64,000 nucleotides of DNA. It comes from Pseudobutyrivibrio sp. YE44 (GTDB lineage Bacteria; Bacillota; Clostridia; Lachnospirales; Lachnospiraceae). A program made the translations under genes and the position numbers. The notes beneath the pieces are model-generated. The model saw only the letters and a list, made by a program, of their open reading frames with translations. It was not told the DNA's origin and searched no databases. Where the stretch lies: NCBI RefSeq assembly GCF_900104335.1, contig NZ_FMXT01000001.1, positions 496,001 to 560,000 on the forward strand, written 5' to 3'. Shown here in pieces: positions 36,735 to 44,447 of the stretch (position 1 is its first letter; each line of letters begins with the position of its first letter).

Positions 36735-38084
36735 TTAGTATACCTTGTATTTGTCCTCGATTTCTTGCATGGTATCTGATAAATAGCTATCATAGGAATT
36801 TCTATTTTCAGAAACAACACCTCTATACATTTCTTCGTCATCTCCATAACCGAAGCAAACGCCGTAACCAAAATAGTAATCTCCAGCAAAGTTTCCAAAA
36901 TAATTAAAATCACTACAGTCACAAGATCCATCTGTAAGCTTATATAGATTTCCAAACATTACCGGAATGTATACCTTCTGATGATCAAGACCGCCACCAG
37001 TAGTAGAAACAGAAGCTGTATAAACTAAATAATATTCATCTGGTAAAGTAAAATTATCATCATGATATACATTAAAAATATCACCTTCATAATTAATATC
37101 TTCTATAATAAGACTAGTATCATTACCAGGTAAATAATACTGAATACCCCATTCAGCAACTTCCTTAAACACATCTCTGTTCTCATCTGTGATTTCAGAA
37201 TAATCTCTAAGGCGCTGACAGCCTATATATTTTTCAAATATACCACCACACTCATACTGGCTATCATTTGATCCATCTCTATTTTCATCACGTCTTACAC
37301 ATGTAAGGAACATATTTATAGCCGAGTCACCGTCTCTGGCTCCAGAAAAATCAGAACCATAACCCATGTCACCCCATTGCAACTCACCATTTACTCTTTC
37401 AAGATTAGAAAATGCTCCAACCTTTAAACGCTCTCTTTCTGATCCATAAATTGAAACAGTTTCTGAGTACACAAGCAAAAGATCATTACCTTTCACTCCT
37501 TGTTCTGTATCATTAGCGTGAAAGATATATCCTGCAAATTCAGCCTTAGAAATAAGCTCTCCATCTGCATATTCCTCATCATCAGCAAGCTGTGAAGCAA
37601 AACTATCGAAACAAATTTCTTCAAACGCCTTATATTCATCTTCTGTAACTTGACTATAGCTTGTAAGGAAGCCTTCCTTAAGAGAATCATCTTCCTCAGT
37701 TTCTTCTTCAGAATCCTTTGAATCTGCTACTTCTTCAGTAGTCTCAGTTGTTTCGTTAGCCTTGCCAAGCTTAGAATCCTTAATCTTCTTAAAAGCAAAA
37801 CCACCAACAGCTAAAATTAAAACAAGCGCAATGATAGCTGCAACAATAATAATCACAAGAGTTTTATTTGAACCCTTATTTGATGCAGCAGTGTTTCCAG
37901 CAACTGGAGCCTGCTGTGGCGCTGGCATTGGAGCTGGTGCTGGTGTTGGTGCTGGTGTTGGTGCAACTGGAGCACTATTATTAGCCTCTACTGGCTTTGG
38001 AGCTTCCTGTTCAACAGGCTGTCCACAATTCTCACAAAACTTATTCCCTGGAGCAATCTCTGCTCCACAATTAGTACAAAACAT
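36735..38084 (-). CDS. Zinc-ribbon membrane protein of unknown function
   Basis: 449 residues. An N-terminal zinc ribbon (MFCTNCGAE, FCENCGQP), a Pro/Ala-rich linker with short APTP/APAP repeats (about 38-60), one membrane segment (about 77-97), an acidic Glu/Thr linker, and a large extracytoplasmic domain (about 130-449) rich in Tyr, Asp and Gly. That domain contains Cys residues (CVRRDENR, ECGGIFEKYIGCQR, CDCSDFNYF) that could form disulfides. No family recognised. It is 18 bp after the lipoprotein gene and probably its partner. The zinc ribbon plus TM layout recalls the gene at 5406-6575, but the outer domains differ. Confidence 0.7.
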   Translation of the reverse strand: MFCTNCGAEIAPGNKFCENCGQPVEQEAPKPVEANNSAPVAPTPAPTPAPAPMPAPQQAPVAGNTAASNKGSNKTLVIIIVAAIIALVLILAVGGFAFKKIKDSKLGKANETTETTEEVADSKDSEEETEEDDSLKEGFLTSYSQVTEDEYKAFEEICFDSFASQLADDEEYADGELISKAEFAGYIFHANDTEQGVKGNDLLLVYSETVSIYGSERERLKVGAFSNLERVNGELQWGDMGYGSDFSGARDGDSAINMFLTCVRRDENRDGSNDSQYECGGIFEKYIGCQRLRDYSEITDENRDVFKEVAEWGIQYYLPGNDTSLIIEDINYEGDIFNVYHDDNFTLPDEYYLVYTASVSTTGGGLDHQKVYIPVMFGNLYKLTDGSCDCSDFNYFGNFAGDYYFGYGVCFGYGDDEEMYRGVVSENRNSYDSYLSDTMQEIEDKYKVY

Positions 38085-38102
38085 TTATATACCTCCAAAT
38101 GC

Positions 38103-38888
38103 TTAATTTACAGCTCTATAAAAATTCTTGAAATAAACTACATCTGCATCTTCTCCACCAAATGAATCATTGTAAAGAGATACGCTATTGCCCCAGTTGG
38201 CATTTTCTCCCTGTAGAATATTTCCATCCTTGTCTAATACTGCAGCAAAACCATCATGATAGTCACAATCAAGTCTGGCATCAGCTTTCTGAGAAGCCTC
38301 AATGTAGTAATCTCCTGAGCTATCAAGATCTAAAGTAACTGTTTGCTCATATGGTATATACAGCTTATCAGATTCAGAAACCTCAAAGGTGTTCCATTCT
38401 ATATCACCAGATGGCTCCTTTAACTTAAAATACAAATCACTACAGATAGTTGCCTTAGGTCCCAATTCAACATCAGATTCACCAAGATCCTTTTCGATTT
38501 CATCTGTTGAATTTTTAGCACCGCCCTTATAGGTGATTTTTACAGCTTCATCCGAAAGATTTGTAAAAGCAACTACAAGATGGTTAAAACCTTTGTACTC
38601 ATACTTTGTTTCAGATACAACAATATCAGGATACTCCTTAGATGGCGAATAAGTTACCATCCAATTAACCTTGTTATAGTCTGAGTCCAAATCCTTTAAC
38701 TTTTTTATAGTCTCCCTTGAAAGAGGATACTCATCAGCAACCTGTTCACCAAACTCTGATGATTCTTCACTTTTAGGAACTGGCATACCAGCACGTGTAG
38801 GTGACACTCCTTCAACTCCGCAGCCAGTAAAAGAAACCACTGTGCTAATAAGCGCCATGGTCAGCATAAATAGCTTTGTTTTTTTCAT
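38103..38888 (-). CDS. Lipoprotein of unknown function
   Basis: 261 residues from the ATG at 38888 (GGAG upstream). The longest frame begins at 38999 without signal features. MKKTKLF and a hydrophobic core lead to FTGC, with lipid-modified Cys near residue 22, then a Ser/Pro/Glu linker. The mature part has a beta-rich pattern (VSETKYEYKGFNHLVVAFTNLSDEAVKITYKGG, DYYIEASQKADARLDCDYHDG) suggesting an Ig-like fold. It is first in a two-gene unit with the zinc-ribbon protein. No family or function recognised. Confidence 0.7.
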   Translation of the reverse strand: MKKTKLFMLTMALISTVVSFTGCGVEGVSPTRAGMPVPKSEESSEFGEQVADEYPLSRETIKKLKDLDSDYNKVNWMVTYSPSKEYPDIVVSETKYEYKGFNHLVVAFTNLSDEAVKITYKGGAKNSTDEIEKDLGESDVELGPKATICSDLYFKLKEPSGDIEWNTFEVSESDKLYIPYEQTVTLDLDSSGDYYIEASQKADARLDCDYHDGFAAVLDKDGNILQGENANWGNSVSLYNDSFGGEDADVVYFKNFYRAVN

Positions 38889-39101
38889 TACATTATTCTC
38901 CATATCTATATTTAATATTAGCAGGCAAACCATATTTGCTAGTTTAAAATGATACACATAGTTATCACTAGTAACAAAAGTAACAACCATTTGCCGCATC
39001 TTATATAAACCTCAAATAAAAGAATTTGCCACATAGACATTTCTAGGATAACATATGATTCACAAATTAGCCACAAATATTTCACAAAATATTAACAAAA
39101 A
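38889..39101. other. Gap upstream of the lipoprotein gene
   Basis: Together with the gpsA terminator this makes a gap of about 300 bp. It is AT-rich, with repeated TTTGTGAA-like words on the minus strand and a partial palindrome GTTA-N7-TAAC at 38961-38975. A promoter for the lipoprotein pair must lie here, but no site is convincing (best: TTGTGG-N17-TGTTAT). Confidence 0.4.
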
Positions 39102-39168
39102 TCCCTGGCTTGCAAGTTACGTATTTCTTCTGGTTTTCCAGTAAAAAACGTCACTCACAAGTCAGGGA
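39102..39168 (-). terminator. Branched terminator of gpsA
   Basis: An 11-bp stem TCCCTGGCTTG/CAAGTCAGGGA with one G-T pair encloses a second hairpin CTGG-TTTT-CCAG. TTTTTG follows on the minus strand. The insert in the loop is unusual. Confidence 0.8.
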
Positions 39169-39192
39169 CTTAAAACTGCTCTATTTATTTAA

Positions 39193-40200
39193 TTACCATT
39201 CCAAATCAGAAGTTTCATCCTTCTTAGATCTGGTCATAAGCTCGTACACAGCATCCTTTGTATCCATTCCATCAAATAGAACTGCATTTACCACATCAAC
39301 GATTGGCATTTCAATGCCGTACTTTTCAGCAAGCTTTTTGGCAGCCTTTGCAGAGTATACCCCCTCTACTACCATGGCTACCTTTTCCATGGCCTCATCC
39401 TTAGACATGCCCTGGCCCATATAAAAACCAGCCATTCGGTTTCTAGAATGCATTGATGAACAGGTAACAATAAGGTCGCCAACACCTGTAAGACCTGAAA
39501 GTGTCTCTGGTAATCCTCCCATTGCAACTGCAAGGGCTGAAATCTCTTTAATTCCGCGAGTAATAAGTGCGGCCTTTGCATTATCACCAAAGCCAAGTCC
39601 ATCAGACATACCGGCAGCAAGTGCAATAACATTTTTTAGTGCTGCACCTACTTCTATTCCTTTTACATCTGGAGAGGAATATACTCTGAAGTATTTGTTC
39701 ATAAAAAGATTCTGAACAAATAGTGAGGTCTGACGATCAGTAGAGCCAGCCACCACAAGAGTTGGCTTAAATACAACAACCTCTTCTGCGTGACTTGGAC
39801 CAGATAATACGCAGATACGTTTATCCTCGCCTAAAACATCTTCAAGTATTTCTGTCTGAGTGAAAAGAGTTCCCTCTTCTATACCCTTTGTAACTGTAAT
39901 GAAAATCTGATTTTCATTAACAAAATCTTTAATCTTTTCTGCAGTCTCTCTTGTGGCCTTTGAAGGAACTGCCATAAGAATAACATCTGCTGTTTTTGTA
40001 GCAGCTTCAATATCTGCTGTAAATATCATTGATTCAGGAAGCTTTACGCCTTTTATTTTGTCGCTGGTATGAGTGTCGTTCATCTGATCCACCTGCGACT
40101 GACGGTGGGACCAAACGGTTACCTCATGTCCATTCTTGTTAAGCATGACAGCAAGGGCTATACCCCAGCTACCTGCTCCTAGTACACTAATTCTTGCCAT
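39193..40200 (-). CDS. gpsA: Glycerol-3-phosphate dehydrogenase [NAD(P)+]
   Basis: Makes sn-glycerol 3-phosphate from dihydroxyacetone phosphate for phospholipids. 335 residues. The Rossmann motif GAGSWGIALA is at 7-16, with VTKGIEEGTL and SGPSHAEEVV (about 130-140) and the catalytic Lys region GVALKNVIALAAG-like (EVGAALKNVIALAAGMSDGL). It follows plsY, its pathway successor, across two long hairpins, and ends at the branched terminator. Confidence 0.97.
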   Translation of the reverse strand: MARISVLGAGSWGIALAVMLNKNGHEVTVWSHRQSQVDQMNDTHTSDKIKGVKLPESMIFTADIEAATKTADVILMAVPSKATRETAEKIKDFVNENQIFITVTKGIEEGTLFTQTEILEDVLGEDKRICVLSGPSHAEEVVVFKPTLVVAGSTDRQTSLFVQNLFMNKYFRVYSSPDVKGIEVGAALKNVIALAAGMSDGLGFGDNAKAALITRGIKEISALAVAMGGLPETLSGLTGVGDLIVTCSSMHSRNRMAGFYMGQGMSKDEAMEKVAMVVEGVYSAKAAKKLAEKYGIEMPIVDVVNAVLFDGMDTKDAVYELMTRSKKDETSDLEW

Positions 40201-40241
40201 TCATATACCTCTAGTCTTTCGAATAGTTACGCTGGTCACGC

Positions 40242-40312
40242 ATACAATATTATAGCGCCCTTTTTCTCATCGTTTTCACTATACTCTCGAAAAAGGGCAC
40301 TACAAATTGTAT
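40242..40312. repeat. Intercistronic hairpin 1 between plsY and gpsA
   Basis: ATACAAT/ATTGTAT outer arms and a perfect 10-bp GCCCTTTTTC/GAAAAAGGGC (40257-40266, 40289-40298) with a 22-nt loop. No U tract on the minus strand. Confidence 0.75.
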
Positions 40313-40338
40313 CCTACCAGCTTTTCTTTCAAAAAATA

Positions 40339-40426
40339 AGCCGATAGTTGAAAACCTCTAGGTATAACTTTCGCGAAGCATTCTTTAGCTACGTAGTTAT
40401 ACCTAAAATTATCAACCTAATCGGCT
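40339..40426. repeat. Intercistronic hairpin 2 between plsY and gpsA
   Basis: Outer arms AGCCGATAGTTGA and TCAAC-CTA-ATCGGCT, and inner perfect TAGGTATAACT/AGTTATACCTA (40359-40369, 40395-40405). The loop contains GCGAAGCATTCT, shared with the element in the rnc-smc gap. No U tract, so not a terminator. Confidence 0.75.
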
Positions 40427-40461
40427 ATATTACTTACAATAGTCGCTGTCCACCATAAACG

Positions 40462-41124
40462 CTACGCGCGTGTTTCTGGGTGGAACGAGAATTTGTTCTC
40501 GTTTCCGTTGAGAAGACGCTTGATGTTTGCGTGATGTAACGTAATTCCAAGCGCTGCTACGAAGATGCAGATAACCACAACTTCGGTAAGTTCGGTGCCT
40601 TCAAATGGGAGAATCCCAAAATGTGCAGCCAATACGATTTCGATTGCAAAAGAAAGAACACCAATGATAGAACCAAGAGATACGTATCTGGTAATTGCTA
40701 CAATTGCAATGAAAATACATGCTGGAATAAACACTGCCTTTGGAAAGAAAGCAATGATAAAGCCAAGTGTAGATGCAATTCCTTTTCCACCCTTAAACTT
40801 CATATAGCAAGGGAAATCGTGTCCGAGAACACAACCAAGCCCTGCATAAATCATATAAATATTTGGCCATGCATCACCATTCTCTACGAAACGGCTAAAG
40901 GTAAGCCATACAAAAAGCCCTGCAACAATACACTTTGTACAATCCCATGCTAAGGTGATAAGTCCCGCTGGAACACCAAGATTACGCATGGTATTTGTAG
41001 AACCAACATTTCCGCTGCCAACTTTAGTTAAATCGATATGCTTTGACTTGCCAATCAAATAGCCCATCAAAATCATACCAAAGCAATAACCAATTAATAC
41101 TGCAATAATTCTCCCAATTATCAT
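40462..41124 (-). CDS. plsY: Acyl-phosphate:glycerol-3-phosphate acyltransferase
   Basis: Integral membrane enzyme that transfers the acyl group from acyl-phosphate (made by PlsX) to glycerol 3-phosphate, the first step of phosphatidate synthesis. 220 residues, about six or seven helices. Family motifs are GSGNVGSTNTMRNLG (35-49) and GHDFPCYMKFKGGKGIAS (about 100-117). The ATG overlaps the der stop (TAATG). With plsX, acpP and gpsA it covers phospholipid initiation within this window. Confidence 0.96.
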   Translation of the reverse strand: MIIGRIIAVLIGYCFGMILMGYLIGKSKHIDLTKVGSGNVGSTNTMRNLGVPAGLITLAWDCTKCIVAGLFVWLTFSRFVENGDAWPNIYMIYAGLGCVLGHDFPCYMKFKGGKGIASTLGFIIAFFPKAVFIPACIFIAIVAITRYVSLGSIIGVLSFAIEIVLAAHFGILPFEGTELTEVVVICIFVAALGITLHHANIKRLLNGNENKFSFHPETRA

Positions 41125-42449
41125 TATTCGTTTTCCTTCCTCTCTCTAATTATAAATTTCAGAGATGTACCTTCGAAACCAAATGCATCTCTGATTCGGT
41201 TCTCAAGATATCTAACGTATGAGAAATGCATCAAATACTTCTCATTTACAAATATAACGAAAGTAGGTGGTTTAACAGCAACCTGTGTGGTATAGAAAAT
41301 CTTAAGTCTCTTCCCCTTGTCTGTAGGTGGCTGCTGAAGAGCAACTGCCTCAGTAACAATTTCATTAAGAACACCAGTTGCAATACGCATTGAGTTGTTT
41401 TCAATAACAGCATCAATTGTCTCGTAAATCTTTCCTAAACGCTGTCCACTCTTTACAGAAATGAAAAGGATTGATGCGTAAGGCATGAAGGAAAGAATCT
41501 GACGAATCTTTGTCTCATGCTCCTTCATGGTCTTGTCATTTTTCTCAATGGCATCCCACTTGTTTACACATATAATTATACCCTTTCCACGCTCATGAGC
41601 AATACCAGCAATCTTTGCATCCTGCTCTGTTACACCCTCAGTGGCATCAATCATAATGATTACAACATCAGCCTTTTCAACGGATGCAACAGCACGAACA
41701 ATTGAATAGCGCTCAAGGTCTTCTTTAATTTTGCTCTTACGACGAAGTCCAGCTGTATCAATAAAAATATAATCCTTGTGATTATAACGAACTCTAGTAT
41801 CTACAGCATCTCTGGTGGTACCAGCAATATCTGAAACAATAACACGGTCTTCACCACAAAGCTTATTAATCAATGAAGATTTACCTACGTTTGGCTTTCC
41901 AATTACAGCGATACGAGGAGTGTCATCCTCTTCCTCATCTCCTGATGGCTCTGGGAAGTAGCTAACAACCACGTCAAGCATATCACCGAAACCAAGACGA
42001 GAACTTGCAGAAATTGGAATAGGATCACCAATTCCAAGATTATAGAACTCGTAAACATCAGCCATATCACGCTCGAAGCTGTCTACCTTATTTACCACAA
42101 GAATAACAGGCTTGTGACTGCGACGAAGCATATCAGCTACCTTTGAATCGCTATCCTGTAAGCCTTGCTTTACATCTACAAGGAACACAATTACATCAGC
42201 TGTATCAATAGCTATCTGTGCTTGCTCTCTCATCTGAGACAAAATAATATCCTTAGAATCTGGCTCGATACCGCCTGTATCAATCATGGTGAAATCATAA
42301 TTAAGCCAACTTACATCAGCATAAATTCTATCTCTAGTTACACCTGGTGTATCTTTAACAATTGAAATACGCTCTCCTGCAAGTGCATTAAAAAGCGTAG
42401 ATTTTCCAACATTTGGGCGGCCAACAATAGCCACTACTGGTCTTGCCAT
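41124..42449 (-). CDS. der: Ribosome-assembly GTPase Der (EngA)
   Basis: 441-residue tandem GTPase for 50S assembly. G domain 1 has GRPNVGKST (9-17), DTGG and NKVD. G domain 2 has GKPNVGKSS (about 183), DTAG and NKWD. A C-terminal KH-like domain holds [17 protein letters not shown] and the end [14 protein letters not shown]. It overlaps plsY by one base and follows the DUF512 gene by 3 bp, an arrangement common in Clostridia. Confidence 0.97.
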   Translation of the reverse strand: MARPVVAIVGRPNVGKSTLFNALAGERISIVKDTPGVTRDRIYADVSWLNYDFTMIDTGGIEPDSKDIILSQMREQAQIAIDTADVIVFLVDVKQGLQDSDSKVADMLRRSHKPVILVVNKVDSFERDMADVYEFYNLGIGDPIPISASSRLGFGDMLDVVVSYFPEPSGDEEEDDTPRIAVIGKPNVGKSSLINKLCGEDRVIVSDIAGTTRDAVDTRVRYNHKDYIFIDTAGLRRKSKIKEDLERYSIVRAVASVEKADVVIIMIDATEGVTEQDAKIAGIAHERGKGIIICVNKWDAIEKNDKTMKEHETKIRQILSFMPYASILFISVKSGQRLGKIYETIDAVIENNSMRIATGVLNEIVTEAVALQQPPTDKGKRLKIFYTTQVAVKPPTFVIFVNEKYLMHFSYVRYLENRIRDAFGFEGTSLKFIIRERKENE

Positions 42450-42452
42450 ACG

Positions 42453-43778
42453 TTACCTCTCTTTTCCTATTATCGCGAGTACTAAATCTCGACCGTCTGA
42501 TTGTACAATACGAGTCTTTACTTGTAAAGCCGACTCAAGCTCAGACAAGGTTATATCATCAAGGAATACTTCCTCTTGTGCACGAAGCATTGTGCAGGAT
42601 AAAAGAAGATTATCTCCTAAATCCCTATCTTTCAGTTGGGCTATTAAATCCTGCCCTGTAATAAGTCCTGAAACTGTGATTTCCTCACCAAAGAAATCAT
42701 TAGTTATAGGAACAACTTCAACAGTTACCTTGTTAAACTTTTCAGTTATTAAATCACCAAGCTCCTTCATAAATGGAGCCGCAAGCTTTCCTGTTGCAAT
42801 GGTAACTTTTCTGCGTTTCATAAAGAAAGGCTTCTTTATATCTTCCAAAGCATCTAAAACCTCTTCCTTCAGAAGTCGAAGCATTCCAACACCATTTTCC
42901 AACTGGATAAATCCATCATATCTATCTGCCTCTGGAAGTGGACGTCCTGCAAGAATATACCATTCATCAGAAGCCTGAACGAAGTGGTTTCCAAACTTTT
43001 CCATAGCAATCTGCTGCCATTTTTCAATTTGATCAATTACAGCGCCAGCTTCTTCTGCTGTGTAGGTCCTAAGAGGAAATAATCCATCTCTATACTTTGT
43101 GATTCCCACGGGAACCACAGACATCGAACTCATAACCGGAGCGAACTGCATTAAATCCCCTATGGTTCTATCAAGCTCAGGCCCATCGTTTAAGCCCGGA
43201 CAGGAAACCACCTGGGCATTCATAGGAATCTCAGCCTCGTAAAGCTTTCGAATCTTTTCTAAAATATCTCCAGCAAAACGATTATGTAATAGCTTCATAC
43301 GAAGCTCTGGATTAGTTGCATGTACCGAAATATTAATAGGTCCAAGCTTATATGCAATAATTCTATCTAAATCCGCCATCTTCATATTTGTGAGGGTAAC
43401 ATAATTGCCCTGTAAAAACGAAAGACGGGTATCATCATCCTTAAAATAAAGAGTTTCTCTCATGCCAGGTGGCATCTGATCTATAAAGCAAAAGGCACAT
43501 TTGTTTGAACAGGATTTGTAATCATCCATAAGACCATTACAGAAAATTACGCCTAAATCCTCGCCATCCTCCTTTTTTACAAAAGTGGTGGAGGTGCTGC
43601 CATCCTCATGAAGAAGCTCTACAGTAATATCAGCGTCATCACTGTAATAGTGATAATCAAAAATATCTACAAGCTCAACATTATTTATCTTTGTAATTAT
43701 ATCTCCAGGAACAAGGCCCGCCAAATCAGCTGGGCTTCCCTCCATTATTTCCTTAATTTTATGACTTGAATTTAACAT
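42453..43778 (-). CDS. PDZ and radical-SAM-like DUF512 protein
   Basis: 441 residues: an N-terminal PDZ-like domain (1-75, GSPADLAGLVPGDIITKINNVEL), then a radical-SAM-like core with CSNKCAFCFIDQMPPGMR (CxxxCxxC at about 90-97), and the C-terminal DUF512 region (about 270-435, GNHFVQASDEWYILAGRPLPEADRYDGFIQLENGVGM). The enzyme reaction for this clostridial family is unknown. It sits directly upstream of der in many Clostridia, suggesting a translation or RNA role, which is inference. The ATG overlaps the yraN stop. Confidence 0.9.
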   Translation of the reverse strand: MLNSSHKIKEIMEGSPADLAGLVPGDIITKINNVELVDIFDYHYYSDDADITVELLHEDGSTSTTFVKKEDGEDLGVIFCNGLMDDYKSCSNKCAFCFIDQMPPGMRETLYFKDDDTRLSFLQGNYVTLTNMKMADLDRIIAYKLGPINISVHATNPELRMKLLHNRFAGDILEKIRKLYEAEIPMNAQVVSCPGLNDGPELDRTIGDLMQFAPVMSSMSVVPVGITKYRDGLFPLRTYTAEEAGAVIDQIEKWQQIAMEKFGNHFVQASDEWYILAGRPLPEADRYDGFIQLENGVGMLRLLKEEVLDALEDIKKPFFMKRRKVTIATGKLAAPFMKELGDLITEKFNKVTVEVVPITNDFFGEEITVSGLITGQDLIAQLKDRDLGDNLLLSCTMLRAQEEVFLDDITLSELESALQVKTRIVQSDGRDLVLAIIGKER

Positions 43779-44131
43779 ATTGGTATATACTCAAATGCAT
43801 TTTTAAAATGCGATAAATGTCCTTCCTCTATTGCTACAACATCAAACCTGACACTGGTGTCTGAGCTTACGTGATTCATCATCATATAAACATCAGCACA
43901 GCGAGAAATCTTTCTCTTTTTATTATAATTAACAGCCTCTACAGCAGAACCAGTCCTTTTGTTTTTGCGATATTTTACCTCAACAAAGACTAAGTAATCA
44001 CCATCTTTTCCAACAATATCAACCTCTCCCATTTTGCAGTAAAAGTTCTGCTTAAGGATTTTCATTCCATTGTTTTTGAGATAATCAGCTGCAAGCTGTT
44101 CAAAATCATTTCCTTGTTTTCTATAATTCAT
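43772..44131 (-). CDS. yraN: YraN-family (UPF0102) nuclease-like protein
   Basis: 119 residues with a restriction-nuclease-like core: GMKILKQNFYCKMGEVDIVGKDGDYLVFVEVKYRKNKRTGSA-type pattern, in which G-E-V-D and VEVKYR supply the E-D-ExK metal ligands. The family is a putative Holliday junction resolvase/endonuclease of unclear function. It lies 12 bp after the FlhB-like gene and overlaps the DUF512 gene by 7 bp. Confidence 0.92.
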   Translation of the reverse strand: MNYRKQGNDFEQLAADYLKNNGMKILKQNFYCKMGEVDIVGKDGDYLVFVEVKYRKNKRTGSAVEAVNYNKKRKISRCADVYMMMNHVSSDTSVRFDVVAIEEGHLSHFKNAFEYIPIC

Positions 44132-44143
44132 AAAATGTAAATC

Positions 44144-44434
44144 TTATCTTCCAAGCTTCGCCTTCAGCTTTTCCATATCATTAACGAAAACTAAAATCTC
44201 CGCTACAACCTCATAAAGCTCAGGTGGTATGGCATCTCCAATATTTAGCTTGCTCAAAGTCTCCGCCAGCTCATTGTCCTGATAAAAAGGGACATCAGCT
44301 TTCTTTGCTTCTTCTATAATTTGTTCTGCAACATATCCTTTTCCAGAAGCAAGAATTTTAGGCGCAGCATCCCCAGCCTCATAAGAAAGAGCAACCGCTG
44401 TTTTATTCTTATCAAAGCTTTTCTCTTCAGCCAT
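44144..44434 (-). CDS. FlhB C-terminal-domain homologue (YlqH/FlhX-like)
   Basis: 96 residues corresponding to the cytosolic C-terminal domain of FlhB/YscU export switches, without the membrane part. It has KTAVALSYEAGDAAPKILASGKGYVAEQIIEEAKKADVPFYQDNELAETL, where full FlhB has NPTHYAVAL and PxVxAKG. The NPTH autocleavage site is absent (DKNKTAVAL). FlhB C-terminal proteins interact with FliK-type rulers, and the gene directly upstream is FliK-like. The same pair (ylqG-ylqH) follows rnhB in Bacillus subtilis. Confidence 0.88.
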   Translation of the reverse strand: MAEEKSFDKNKTAVALSYEAGDAAPKILASGKGYVAEQIIEEAKKADVPFYQDNELAETLSKLNIGDAIPPELYEVVAEILVFVNDMEKLKAKLGR

Positions 44435-44447
44435 TACCTAGCCCTCA

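Noticed and set aside
40441-40490. GC-rich inverted stretch CCACC...GGGTGG at the end of plsY
   Set aside because: It encodes the C-terminal residues of PlsY (HPETRA); no U tract, so not called a terminator.
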